Assembly: GCF_900078365.1 (NCBI RefSeq)
Contig: NZ_LT598653.1
Span: forward strand, 3,667,501 to 3,731,500
Length of the DNA: 64,000 nt
Reading direction: 5' to 3'
Source: an uncultured Sphingopyxis sp.
Lineage (GTDB): Bacteria > Pseudomonadota > Alphaproteobacteria > Sphingomonadales > Sphingomonadaceae
Below, piece after piece: positions 15,983 through 24,849 of this stretch. The notes beneath the pieces are model-generated. The model saw only the letters and a program-made list of their open reading frames with translations, searched no databases and was not told where the DNA came from. The position numbers were made by a program, and so were the translations under genes. Position 1 is the first letter of the stretch. Each line of letters starts with the position of its first letter.

Positions 15983-16777
15983 CTAAAGGCTTGTGATCGA
16001 GCAGCCGACGCGGATTTTTCCGTCGAAGATTGCCTCGGCGCGCTGGCCCGGCCGGATTTCGTGAATACCGGTGATCGCACCGGCGGACACCCATGTCCCG
16101 GGCGGAATAGCTATGCCGCGCGTCCGCAGTATGTCGATCAGGAACAGCGCCGAGCCGAAGGGGCCGTCGAGCATGGCCTCCATCGTCGCGCCGCCGACCC
16201 GCGCGCCGTCGATGAACATCTCGACGGGCATGCGGATCAGGTCGGCATTCCGCCAGTCCGCAATCGACGGGCCAAGGATCAGCCCCTTGTTGTTGCCATA
16301 GTCCGACGCGGTGACCGCGGGGCCGTGGCGGTTGATCTCGGCGAAGGGCGAACTCGCGATCTCGATGCCGGTGCGGACGTCGGCGATGCAGCCCTTCACG
16401 CTGTCGATGTCATAATCGCGCGCGCCGACCTCGCCGAAGCAGAGCAGCACTTCGGCCTCGGCCGCGGCGAAGCCGTCGGCATAGACCGGCATCGCCGGTT
16501 CGGCGGCGGTGCCGCCCACGATTTCATCGGCGAAGATCGGGCCGGTCAGGCGGTTGCCGCCGTAACGATCGACGAGATCGGCGGCGATTCGCCCGACCTT
16601 CCAGCCGCCGATGCGGCGACCGTCGAACGCGATCGCGCGATCCTGGATCGCATAGGCCTCGGCCATCGTCTGCGGCATCGCGCCGGGATAGACGGTAAGC
16701 GGTGTCTTTCGCGCACGCGCGTCGATCAGGGCCCGCGCTATATTCTCTTGATCACCTGTCGCCAGCATCTTTCTCAT
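15983..16777 (-). CDS. 2-keto-4-pentenoate hydratase-family protein
   Basis: A 264-residue FAH/MhpD-fold protein. Recognisable are GGWKVGR, GPIFADEIV, AEAEVLLCFG, CIADVRTGIEIASSPF and the C-terminal GTWVSAGAITGIHEIRPGQRAEAIFDG. In this superfamily such motifs carry the metal-binding Glu residues (AEAEV) and the active-site loop. Known members hydrate 2-keto-4-pentenoate or decarboxylate 4-oxalocrotonate, and none of those substrates is expected in pectin breakdown. Here it heads the transporter-uxaC operon, so it may act on a 2-keto-3-deoxy-sugar acid. The start is ATG 16777 (MRKMLATG) or ATG 16768. The divergent uxaA begins only 34 bp away. Confidence 0.85.
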   Translation of the reverse strand: MRKMLATGDQENIARALIDARARKTPLTVYPGAMPQTMAEAYAIQDRAIAFDGRRIGGWKVGRIAADLVDRYGGNRLTGPIFADEIVGGTAAEPAMPVYADGFAAAEAEVLLCFGEVGARDYDIDSVKGCIADVRTGIEIASSPFAEINRHGPAVTASDYGNNKGLILGPSIADWRNADLIRMPVEMFIDGARVGGATMEAMLDGPFGSALFLIDILRTRGIAIPPGTWVSAGAITGIHEIRPGQRAEAIFDGKIRVGCSITSL

Positions 16778-16804
16778 TTCCCTCTTCCGCGATGCGGTGT
16801 AAGA

Positions 16805-16816
16805 GACACCGGTGTC
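16805..16816. promoter_or_regulatory. LacI-type operator in the uxaA/hydratase divergent region
   Basis: GACACCGGTGTC is a perfect 12-bp palindrome with a central CG. It matches the core of four other sites in the window (GGTAACCGGTGTCA at 22993, 30092 and 35896, and a one-mismatch complement at 22848). It overlaps the GTG assigned as the uxaA start. Confidence 0.7.
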
Positions 16817-18320
16817 AAAGGCAAGCGAATATCCGATACGCGGGGCGCTACGTGTCCATGAGGCGGACAATGTCGCGACCGCGATCGCCGACATCGCGCC
16901 GGGCGCGGCGCTATTCGCGGGCAGCGATCTGCGCGCCGCCGTCGCCGTGGCGCGCGGGCACAAGATCGCGCTCGCGCCGATCGCGCGCGGCGCCGCGGTG
17001 ATCAAATATGGCTTTCCGATCGGCACCGCGACGACCGACATCGCGCCCGGCGAGCATGTCCACAGCCACAATCTCGTGACCGCGCTCGATGGCGGCGGCG
17101 ATTATCATTATGCGCCGCCGCCCGCCGCCCGTGCAGCGGCCGCCGCCGCGCCCTCCCGGACCTTTTCAGGCTATGTCCGTCCCGACGGCCGGACCGGAAC
17201 GCGCAACGAAATCTGGATCCTGCCGACCGTCGGCTGCGTGGGCAATCTCGCCGCGCGCGTCGCGCGGATCGCGGGCGAACGCCATGCGGGGCGCATCGAT
17301 GGCGTCCATGCCTTCAAGCATCCCTTCGGCTGCTCGCAGCTCGGCGACGATCTGGGCCATACGCGCGCGCTGCTCGCCGCGCTCGCGCAGCATCCCAATG
17401 CGGGCGGGGTGTTGATCGTCGGGCTGGGGTGCGAGAGCAACCAGCTCGGCGCGCTGCTCGACCTGATCCCGGCCACGCGCCGCGCGTCCATCCGCACCCT
17501 GTCGGCGCAGGCGGTCGAGGATGACGAAGCCGCCTGTCTCGCGCTGGTCGACGAGCTGGTCGAAGCGTGCGCCGACGCGCCGCGCACCGAGGTGCCGCTG
17601 GCGAAGCTGGTGCTCGGGGTCAAATGCGGTGGCTCCGACGGCCTGTCGGGCCTCACCGCCAATCCGCTCGTCGGGCGCATGGCCGATGCCGTTGCCGCGG
17701 CGGGCGGCAAGGTGGTGCTGACCGAAATTCCCGAAATCTTCGGCGCCGAACAGCTGCTGATGGACCGTGCGGTGTCGCGCGCGGTGTTCGACGAGACCGC
17801 CGCGCTGGTGCGCGATTTCAAGCAATATTTCCTCCGTCACGGCGAGCCGGTGAGCGAGAATCCCTCACCCGGCAACATCGCGGGCGGGATCACGACGCTC
17901 GAGGAAAAGTCATTGGGCGCGGTGCAGAAGGGCGGCACGGTGCCGCTCGCCGATGTCCGCCGTTATGGCGGCGAGGCGGTGCTTCCCGGCCTCACGCTGC
18001 TCGAAGCGCCCGGGAACGACGCGGTGTCGTCGACCGCGCTGACCGCGGCGGGGGCGACGGTGATCCTTTTCACGACCGGACGCGGCACCCCGCTCGGCTT
18101 TCCGGCCCCGACGCTGAAGATCGCGTCGAACAGCGCGCTCGCGGCGCACAAGCCGGGCTGGATCGATTTCGACGCGGGTCAGGTGCTCGATGCCGGTTTC
18201 TATGCGGCCGCCGAGGCGCTGCTCGACCTGATCGTCACGACCGCCTCGGGCGCGCCGACCAGGGCCGAGGTCAATGAAGAGCGCGACATCGCGATCTGGA
18301 AATCGGGCGTGACGCTTTAG
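16812..18320 (+). CDS. uxaA: Altronate dehydratase
   Basis: A 502-residue dehydratase turning D-altronate into 2-keto-3-deoxygluconate. The N-terminal SAF-like domain (about 1-100) reads HEADNVATAIADI, IKYGFPIGTATTDIAPGEHVHSHN. The catalytic altronate/galactarate domain begins GYVRPDGRTGTRNEIWILPT and contains HPFGCSQLGDD, LGCESNQ, LGVKCGGSDGLSGLTANPL and FTTGRGTPLGFPAPTLKIASN. The GTG at 16812 is the only in-frame start that preserves the conserved N-terminus; it lies within a LacI-type operator and has only weak AAGAGA upstream. The 3' end overlaps the stop of the convergent GH43 gene by 4 bp. Confidence 0.93.
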   Translation: MSKASEYPIRGALRVHEADNVATAIADIAPGAALFAGSDLRAAVAVARGHKIALAPIARGAAVIKYGFPIGTATTDIAPGEHVHSHNLVTALDGGGDYHYAPPPAARAAAAAAPSRTFSGYVRPDGRTGTRNEIWILPTVGCVGNLAARVARIAGERHAGRIDGVHAFKHPFGCSQLGDDLGHTRALLAALAQHPNAGGVLIVGLGCESNQLGALLDLIPATRRASIRTLSAQAVEDDEAACLALVDELVEACADAPRTEVPLAKLVLGVKCGGSDGLSGLTANPLVGRMADAVAAAGGKVVLTEIPEIFGAEQLLMDRAVSRAVFDETAALVRDFKQYFLRHGEPVSENPSPGNIAGGITTLEEKSLGAVQKGGTVPLADVRRYGGEAVLPGLTLLEAPGNDAVSSTALTAAGATVILFTTGRGTPLGFPAPTLKIASNSALAAHKPGWIDFDAGQVLDAGFYAAAEALLDLIVTTASGAPTRAEVNEERDIAIWKSGVTL

Positions 18321-19930
18321 GCGAGCGCCTCGAACCTGAAATCGCGGAAGCGCGCTTCACCCGCCCCCGCCGAATAGAGGCCGGGCCGCAGCATCAGGAA
18401 GCCGCCGCGCACATTATGGTGGTATCCCGACACCTCCATGCCGCGGTCGAAGCGGACCCACGTCTTTCCGCCGTCGCCGCTCGTATCATAAGTGACGATA
18501 TGGCGGTCGTTGGTGACGCGCATCCGCATTCTTGATCCGTGCGGATTGGCGGGCCGCGCGCGCTCGATACCGTACTGATGGGTGACGAAACGCGCACCGT
18601 CGAAGCCGAGCCCGCAATAGAGTTTCTCGTCGTAGAAGAGGATCAGCCCCGCCGTCCCGCCCGGCGCGATCTCGATATCGCATTCGAAGCGGTACGCCTG
18701 ATCGCCCGCGATCAAGAGCAGCGGCGAGGAATCGACCGGCGCCTTGCCGCGCGCCGACAGCACCAGCGCGCCATCCTCGACGCGCGCGCGGTCGCGTTCG
18801 TCGGCCGCGGGCTTGAAGAAATTCCATTTCGCGCCGAGCGCCAGCGTCGCGAAATCGTCCGACAGCGCCATGCCATGCGGCCCCGCGACCGTGCCGCCCT
18901 CGGGCTTCGCGATCGGCCGCGACAGGTCGCCGCCCTTCATGCGAAACCAGCCGTCGCCGGTCCATTCGACGGGATCGAGCAGCGCCTGCCGCCCGAGCGT
19001 CCAATAGCCATTTTCATAGCCGTGATAGACGCTCCACCAGTCGCCCGCTGGCCCTTCGACGAGCGTGGCATGGCCGCGAGACCACCATTTTTCGGCGGCC
19101 GATTTAGTGTGGACGAGCGGATTGGCGGGGCAATTCTCCCAGGGTCCGTGGATCGACTTCGACCGCGCGGCGATGACCATGTGGCCGGTCGGCGGGCCCG
19201 CGGTGCCGCCGACCGCGGTGATCATGTAATAATAATCGCCGTGGCGGGTGATCTTCGGTCCTTCGGGCGCGAAGCCTTCGACCACCCAGTCGGAAGGATA
19301 GCGCCACGGGTCATAGACATGTTCGGGCTCGCCGATGCGCGACAGGCCATCGTCCGAGAGGCGGACGCGGTCGCCGCCCGACAGGAACAGCCAGCGCGAC
19401 CCGTCCTCGCCGACCGCATGGCCGGGGTCGATATGATTCGGGAGGCCCAAATCGACAGGATCGCTCCACGGTCCCTCTATCCGGTCGGCCCAGATCACCC
19501 AGCTCGTGTTCGGCCCCTTGGTCGGGATATAAAGATAGTAACGGCCATCGTGCTTGCAGAGTTCGGGCGCCCAGACCGAACCGATATTGCGGGTGAGCGC
19601 GGGGCCGATTGGGCGCCAGTTCACCAGATCGCGCGAATGCCAGATGACCAGGCCCGGATAGGAGTCGAAGGTCGAGAAGGTCATATAATAGTCGGCGCCG
19701 TCCTTCAGGATCGACGGATCGGGATGGTCGCCCGCCATGATCGGGTTGAGGAAGCGCCCGTCGCCGAGGTCGGCCTTGCGCTGGCCGTCGAAGCCTTTCG
19801 CCCAAGCCGGCGCAGGATCGGGTGCAGCGGGCGTCGTGCGGGCCAGCACCGCCGGAGCGCCGAAGCCCGAGAGCCCCGTCCCGAGCAACCCCGCTCCGGC
19901 CAGTTTGAGCATGTCGCGCCGATCGGTCAC
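18317..19930 (-). CDS. Glycoside hydrolase family 43 protein, Tat-exported
   Basis: A 537-residue five-bladed beta-propeller glycosidase with a C-terminal beta-sandwich (from about residue 350). The signal TDRRDMLKLAGAG has the twin-Arg motif RRxxLK. AGDHPDPSILKDGADYY contains the GH43 catalytic base Asp (DPS). DWVVEGFAPEGPKITRHG has the likely acid Glu and GHATLVEGPAGDWWSVYHGY the conserved His-containing strand. The propeller-plus-sandwich length is that of beta-xylosidase/arabinofuranosidase-like subfamilies. In a pectin locus it probably removes arabinose or xylose side chains. The GTG at 19930 is preceded by AAGGAG. It follows the first TonB receptor and is likely co-transcribed with it. 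Confidence 0.92.
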   Translation of the reverse strand: MTDRRDMLKLAGAGLLGTGLSGFGAPAVLARTTPAAPDPAPAWAKGFDGQRKADLGDGRFLNPIMAGDHPDPSILKDGADYYMTFSTFDSYPGLVIWHSRDLVNWRPIGPALTRNIGSVWAPELCKHDGRYYLYIPTKGPNTSWVIWADRIEGPWSDPVDLGLPNHIDPGHAVGEDGSRWLFLSGGDRVRLSDDGLSRIGEPEHVYDPWRYPSDWVVEGFAPEGPKITRHGDYYYMITAVGGTAGPPTGHMVIAARSKSIHGPWENCPANPLVHTKSAAEKWWSRGHATLVEGPAGDWWSVYHGYENGYWTLGRQALLDPVEWTGDGWFRMKGGDLSRPIAKPEGGTVAGPHGMALSDDFATLALGAKWNFFKPAADERDRARVEDGALVLSARGKAPVDSSPLLLIAGDQAYRFECDIEIAPGGTAGLILFYDEKLYCGLGFDGARFVTHQYGIERARPANPHGSRMRMRVTNDRHIVTYDTSGDGGKTWVRFDRGMEVSGYHHNVRGGFLMLRPGLYSAGAGEARFRDFRFEALA

Positions 19931-20004
19931 TTTTCTCTCCTTGCAAAAGAAAGGCCCGGCCCCCGCAAGCGAAGGCCGGGCCCACCGGGACGAATCACTC
20001 CGTG

Positions 20005-22803
20005 TCAGATCTTGAACCGCGCACCGAACAGGAAGGTGCGGCCGTAGTGGTTGTTCTCGTAGTTGCGGTTCGCTTCGAGATCGGTGAAGCGATAGCGGTA
20101 ATCGTCGGTCAGGTTGGTGCCCTCGATCGACAGCTCGATATTGTCGGTCAGCGCATAGCGGATCGACGCGTCGACGTTGAACGAGCTGCCATAGCCTTCG
20201 AACACATTGTTGTTGCCGCTGGTGCTGTCGTTGTAGCCGCTGCGCCACGCCGCCGAGGTGCGGACCGAGAATTTGCCGTCGTCATAATAGATGGTGGCAT
20301 TCCACGCGCGTTTCGCGAGCCCGAGCAGCGGCTGGGTATATGTGCCGGCAGGCTGCGCTTCGAGCCGGTTGTCGACGGGATCATAAGCGAGCGGTCCCGG
20401 AACCGTGTAGTCGACATCGCTCTTCACGAAGGTCACGTTGCCGAGCACGCCGAAGTGACGCAGCGAGTCCGAAAAAACCGAAAAGGGCAGTTGCAAGGAG
20501 AACTCTACCCCCTTCAGATTGGCGCCGGGTCCATTGCCGGTGGTTCGATATTCGAATTCCCGGTTGGGGTTTGCTCCATCAACAACGGCGATATACGCAG
20601 GTGTTCCAGGGGTGAGCGGCGGCAGGGGCACCGGGCTCGACGCGAACGTGCCTTGCGTCGAGGTTCCGAGCGGAAAGCTTTCGATATCCTTGGCGAAAAG
20701 TGCAACCGATGCGAGACCGCCGGGCGCGAAATACCATTCGGCCGCGAGATCGAACGTGGTCGCCCGATAAGGTTCAATAAAGGGATTGCCGGTGGTGACG
20801 CGAAAGTTGAACTGATCGACTGAAGCACTGGGCGACAAGGTACCCAGCGTCGGACGCGTGATCACCTTGGCGATCGCGCCGCGCAGGATGATGCTGTCGG
20901 TCGGGTGCAGGTTGACGTTGAACGACGGCAACCAGTCATCATAAGTGCGTTTTACCGTAACGTAAGAACCCCCGGTGAAGCCCGACGACGACTGGTCGGT
21001 CTTCGCATAGCGGACGCCCGCGTTGCCCGTCATCCGCATGCCGAAGAGGTCGGTCTCGAACTCGGCCATGAACCAGCCGCCATAGGTTTTTTCGGTGACG
21101 GCGCGCTGTTCGCCCTGCTGGAGCTGCGCGGGGCGGCCGTAAAGGTCGATCAGCGCGGTGCCCGCGTCGAGATCGGGAACGATCCAGGCGTTGGTGTTGC
21201 CCGACGGCTGCCCGGCGTTGCCGAGTTCGAACAGCTCCGCAATGTCCGAGGTGACCGGCAGCCCGCCGGTGCCCGGCGCGCAGGTGAAGGCGCTGCAATA
21301 GCTGCTGTCGCGGCGGTAGCCGACGGTGTCGAAATCGAACTGGCGATAGAAGCCGCCGCCGCGCATCTTGAACCGGTCGGCGACATCCCAGTCGAAATCG
21401 GCCGCGAAGGTCTTGAACTTGTTGGTCAGGAACGACGGCCGGTCACGGAATTCGGCGAGCACGAAGGACGAGGGATCGTCGATGCCGACGCCGAAGGTCA
21501 GCAGCGGATATTTCATGTTCGTATAATCGTAGCGATAGCCGGTCGCGTCGGTGTCGTCGAAGGCGAGCGTCGTTTCGACCGGAATATCGGCCTGCGACTT
21601 GGAAAAGCCGCCGAGCAGATTGACCGCGAGGCTGTCGGTCAGCCGCTGTTCGAGCCGGCCCGAGATCTGGTAGAATTCGGTCTTGCTCTGGCGCGAATAG
21701 CGTTCGGTGCGGACATAGACATTGTCGAGGTCGGCGGCGATGAGATTATTGTCGCCGTCGATCGTATAGTTCGAGACGTCGATGGCGTCCTCTTCGCTGC
21801 GCAGCAGCACCTCGCCCCAAAATTCGTCGCGGGTTTCCTTGAAGGTCGAATAGAGGCCGTCGATCGAAATTTTGGTGTTTTCGCTCGGCTCCCACTGGAT
21901 CGACGCGGTGGCGCCGAGGCGCTCGCGGTCGTGGCTGACGAGGCCGTAGCGCGGGATGCGCGGGTGAAAGGCCTCGGCGACCTCGATACAGGCGTCAGAC
22001 GGGTTGGCGACGAAGTCGGAGCCGGCAAGACAGGTGACGCCGTCGACGCTGCGGAAGGGCGCCTGCGCCCAGCGCACGCTGTTGTTGCCGAGCTCGTGCG
22101 TCTTGTAATCGGCCCAGGCGACCGAGGCGGAGACGCCGAAGGTGCGGTCGGCGTTGGTCCAGGCGATGAGGCCCGCGAGGCGCGGATCGACGTCCTTGGT
22201 CAGGTCGTTGTAGCGCCCCTGCACCGACGCGACGGCGGTGAAGCCCTCCTTGCCGCCGAGCGGATTACCGGTGTTGAGATCGACCACGGCGCCGAGCGAA
22301 CCTTCATCGAGCGAGGCCGACGCGGTCTTGTGGACGACGAGCGAAGTGAAGAGTTCGGAGGCGAAAACGTTGAAGTCGAACGCGCGGTCGCGGTTCGCCG
22401 AGGCGCCGTCGGTCGAGGTCGCGATCGTTTCCATGCCGTTGAGGCGGACGCGGGTGAATTGCGCGCCGAGGCCGCGGACGGTGATCGCGCGCCCTTCGCC
22501 GGCGTCGCGCTGGATCGAGATGCCGGGGATGCGCTGGAGCGATTCGGCGAGATTCTGGTCGGGGAATTTGGCGATGTCCTCGGCGACGATGACGTCGACC
22601 GCGGCAATCGAGTCGCGCTTCTGGTCGAGCGCCTTGTCGAGCGAGGCGCGGAAGCCGGTGACGACGATCTCGTCCTCGCTCGCGACGGCCTCGCCCGGCG
22701 CGGCCTGCTGCGCATGGGCCGGCGACAGCGCCAGCGCGGCAAGCGAGGCGCCGCACGCCAGCCGGGTCAAAGCGCGAACGCTCCGCATTACATATTTTGC
22801 CAT
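20005..22803 (-). CDS. TonB-dependent receptor 1 (pectin oligosaccharide uptake)
   Basis: A 932-residue outer-membrane receptor. After a signal peptide (to about AHA-QQA) comes a TonB box (DEIVVTGFRASLDKAL) and a plug domain with IVAEDIAKFPDQNLAESLQR, GISIQRDAGEGRAITVRGLG and GSLGAVVDLNTGNPL. A 22-strand barrel ends with FLFGARFKI. The subclass is the Caulobacter/sphingomonad carbohydrate type. The ATG at 22803 is 6 bp after GGGAGG; the upstream ATG at 22809 abuts it. A LacI-type operator lies about 45 bp upstream at 22848-22861. Adjacency to GH43 and pectate lyase supports oligogalacturonide import, but the substrate is inferred. Confidence 0.93.
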   Translation of the reverse strand: MAKYVMRSVRALTRLACGASLAALALSPAHAQQAAPGEAVASEDEIVVTGFRASLDKALDQKRDSIAAVDVIVAEDIAKFPDQNLAESLQRIPGISIQRDAGEGRAITVRGLGAQFTRVRLNGMETIATSTDGASANRDRAFDFNVFASELFTSLVVHKTASASLDEGSLGAVVDLNTGNPLGGKEGFTAVASVQGRYNDLTKDVDPRLAGLIAWTNADRTFGVSASVAWADYKTHELGNNSVRWAQAPFRSVDGVTCLAGSDFVANPSDACIEVAEAFHPRIPRYGLVSHDRERLGATASIQWEPSENTKISIDGLYSTFKETRDEFWGEVLLRSEEDAIDVSNYTIDGDNNLIAADLDNVYVRTERYSRQSKTEFYQISGRLEQRLTDSLAVNLLGGFSKSQADIPVETTLAFDDTDATGYRYDYTNMKYPLLTFGVGIDDPSSFVLAEFRDRPSFLTNKFKTFAADFDWDVADRFKMRGGGFYRQFDFDTVGYRRDSSYCSAFTCAPGTGGLPVTSDIAELFELGNAGQPSGNTNAWIVPDLDAGTALIDLYGRPAQLQQGEQRAVTEKTYGGWFMAEFETDLFGMRMTGNAGVRYAKTDQSSSGFTGGSYVTVKRTYDDWLPSFNVNLHPTDSIILRGAIAKVITRPTLGTLSPSASVDQFNFRVTTGNPFIEPYRATTFDLAAEWYFAPGGLASVALFAKDIESFPLGTSTQGTFASSPVPLPPLTPGTPAYIAVVDGANPNREFEYRTTGNGPGANLKGVEFSLQLPFSVFSDSLRHFGVLGNVTFVKSDVDYTVPGPLAYDPVDNRLEAQPAGTYTQPLLGLAKRAWNATIYYDDGKFSVRTSAAWRSGYNDSTSGNNNVFEGYGSSFNVDASIRYALTDNIELSIEGTNLTDDYRYRFTDLEANRNYENNHYGRTFLFGARFKI

Positions 22804-22847
22804 TATCATCCTCCCTTATCGCCCGTTGCCCCCGCCTGCGCAAGAAA

Positions 22848-22861
22848 TGACACCGGTTACT
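22848..22861 (-). promoter_or_regulatory. LacI-type operator upstream of TonB receptor 1
   Basis: On the minus strand this reads AGTAACCGGTGTCA, one mismatch from the 14-bp sequence found at 22993, 30092 and 35896. It is 45 bp upstream of the receptor start, a position suited to repression. The remaining 131 bp to the pectate-lyase site at 22993 contains no recognisable gene. Confidence 0.75.
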
Positions 22862-22992
22862 TTGCTCGACGGAACGATTTGGCCGATCGGTCCGCCCATC
22901 GATTTTCAGAGAGTGATGACAGGCCGCCGCACGGTGCGGCGAACCGGATCAGACCCTCTCCCTTGGAATTTATTTTCTCGTTGACCGATTGG

Positions 22993-23006
22993 GGTAACCG
23001 GTGTCA
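22993..23006 (+). promoter_or_regulatory. LacI-type operator upstream of pectate lyase
   Basis: GGTAACCGGTGTCA, identical to sites at 30092 and 35896. It lies 57 bp upstream of the pectate lyase start. TTGACC at 22981-22986 just before it could be a -35 element, so bound repressor would block the promoter. No clear -10 can be assigned. Confidence 0.78.
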
Positions 23007-23062
23007 GAAAGATTGAAGGATACGGGCAGCCGTGTCAATACCCAAAGAATAGGGAGAGAGAT

Positions 23063-24442
23063 ATGCGCCAGAAACCCTGGATAACCGCGCTTTTTCTGGC
23101 GCTTGCGATGCCGGCAGTGCCAGCGTCGGCGTCCGATCCCACGCCATCGGCCTTCCCCGGCGCAGTCGGTCCGGCGGCCGCGACGCCGGGCGGACGCGGC
23201 GGCCAGATCCTGCGCGTGACCACCCTCGCGCCCGACGGTCCGGGGTCGCTGAAGGCGGCAATCGAGACGCCGGGGCCGCGCATCATCGTGTTCGAGGTCG
23301 GCGGCGTGATCGACATGGGCCGCAAGACGATCGAGATTAAACATCCCTATCTGACGATCGCCGGCCAGACCGCGCCGGGACCGGGGATCACCCTGATCCG
23401 CACCGGCATCGACGTGAAGACGCACGACGTCGTGATGCGCCACCTGCGCGTCTATACCGGCGTCGACGGCCAGCCGAAGCGCAGCGGGTGGGAAGCCGAC
23501 ACTTTCTCGACCGTCGCGGCGCACAATGTGATCGTCGATCACTGCACCTTCCTGTGGGGGATCGACGAAAATATGTCGGCATCGGGCCCGCGCTTCAGCG
23601 GCAAGAGCGTCGCCGAATGGCGCAAGGGAACGAGCCACAATATCAGCTTTTCGAACAATCTCGCCGCCGAGGGGCTTGCCGATGCGAGCCATCCCAAGGG
23701 CGAGCACAGCAAGGGGTCGCTGATCCACGACAATGCGACGGGCATCGTCTTCTACCGCAATGTCTGGGCGCATAGTGTCGAGCGCAATCCGCTGATCAAG
23801 GGCGGCGGGCAGGCGCTGATGATCAACAATCTGATCTACAACCCCGGGCACCGCGCGGTGCATTATAATCTGATGAACCTCGAATGGGTCGGCCATGATT
23901 ATGTCACCGGGCAGATCACCGCGATCGGCAACGTCCTGCGCGGCGGCAATGACACCGACGAAGGCCTGCCCTTCCTGATGCTCGGCGGCGACGGCGACCT
24001 CGAATATTATGGCAGGGACAATCTGGCGGTCGATCGCCACGGCAATCCGCTCCCCGAATTCGGCCGCTATGGCGAGACGCAGGCGAAGCTCGTCCGTGCA
24101 AAGGCGCCGCTCGCACCGACCGGCGGCTATCGCATCCTGCCCGTGCGCGACGTCGAAACCTCGGTGCTCGCGACCGCGGGCGCGCGGCCGTGGGCGCGCG
24201 ACGCCGAGGAGATTCGCATCCTCTTCTTCGTCGCCGAGGGACGCGGCGACATCATCGACGACGAGAAAGAGGTCAGCGCCTATCCCAAGGTCGAAGCGCC
24301 GGTGCGCGCGCCCTTCGTCGAGGCCGAGTGGGACCTCGCGACGATGGAGCCGAAATCGGGCCGCTATCCCGGCCAGACCGCGCCGATGCCGCAGGAGCAT
24401 CTGTCGGCGCGCGACCGCGCGTCGCGGGGCGAGACGCAATGA
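23063..24442 (+). CDS. Secreted pectate lyase (PL1-like parallel beta-helix)
   Basis: A 459-residue lyase with Sec signal MRQKPWITALFLALAMPAVPASA. GGRGGQILRVTTLA and GPGSLKAAIETPGPRIIVFEVGG are typical of the family-1 beta-helix N-terminus. VDHCTFLWGIDENMS matches the conserved VDHCS-type calcium-site strand, and SNNLAAEGL follows. The ATG at 23063 has AGGGAGAGAG immediately upstream. It starts an operon with the cupin and esterase genes, joined by ATGA overlaps. Cleavage of polygalacturonate by beta-elimination would yield unsaturated ends, consistent with kduI/kduD nearby. Confidence 0.9.
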   Translation: MRQKPWITALFLALAMPAVPASASDPTPSAFPGAVGPAAATPGGRGGQILRVTTLAPDGPGSLKAAIETPGPRIIVFEVGGVIDMGRKTIEIKHPYLTIAGQTAPGPGITLIRTGIDVKTHDVVMRHLRVYTGVDGQPKRSGWEADTFSTVAAHNVIVDHCTFLWGIDENMSASGPRFSGKSVAEWRKGTSHNISFSNNLAAEGLADASHPKGEHSKGSLIHDNATGIVFYRNVWAHSVERNPLIKGGGQALMINNLIYNPGHRAVHYNLMNLEWVGHDYVTGQITAIGNVLRGGNDTDEGLPFLMLGGDGDLEYYGRDNLAVDRHGNPLPEFGRYGETQAKLVRAKAPLAPTGGYRILPVRDVETSVLATAGARPWARDAEEIRILFFVAEGRGDIIDDEKEVSAYPKVEAPVRAPFVEAEWDLATMEPKSGRYPGQTAPMPQEHLSARDRASRGETQ

Positions 24443-24849
24443 GCGCGCTGCTCGCCGCGCTGCTCGCGGGCGCCGGCGCCGGCGCCGCGCCCGCGATGGT
24501 CGTGATCGACGAGGCGGCGACGGTGCGCGAGGAAGCGCCGCCGCACGGGGCAATCGGCCTGTCGACCGCCTGGCGGATCAGCGACGCGGTCCCCGCGCCG
24601 CGCAGCTTCGAATTCCGTAAGCGCGCGCTGCACGTCGGCGCCGCGATCGGCATCCACCGAATCGACCATGACGAGATTTATTACGTCCTTTCCGGCACCG
24701 GCATCGTCCATTCGGACGACGAGGAGAAGGCGCTGAAGGCGGGAACCGCGGCGTGGCTCTATCAGGGCGCGAAGGTCGGCATCCGCCAGACCGGGAGCGA
24801 GCCGCTGGTGCTGATTATCGCCTATCCGAACCAGGCCGCCGCGCAATGA
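24439..24849 (+). CDS. Exported cupin-domain protein
   Basis: A 136-residue single-domain cupin. The N-terminus MSALLAALLAGAGAGAAPA looks like a short signal peptide. The first cupin motif is clear (IGIHRIDHDEIYYVLSGTG, with His, His and Glu). The second motif (WLYQGAKVGIRQTG) lacks the usual metal His. The start ATG overlaps the lyase stop, and its stop overlaps the esterase start. Pectin loci often contain KdgF, a small cytosolic cupin that opens unsaturated galacturonate. This one is probably exported and has an incomplete metal site, so KdgF identity is not claimed. Confidence 0.8.
   Translation: MSALLAALLAGAGAGAAPAMVVIDEAATVREEAPPHGAIGLSTAWRISDAVPAPRSFEFRKRALHVGAAIGIHRIDHDEIYYVLSGTGIVHSDDEEKALKAGTAAWLYQGAKVGIRQTGSEPLVLIIAYPNQAAAQ

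Noticed and set aside
19931..20248. A longer GH43 protein beginning at 20248.
   Set aside because: The extension is antisense to the 3' end of the TonB receptor gene. GTG 19930 has a ribosome site and starts a twin-Arg signal.
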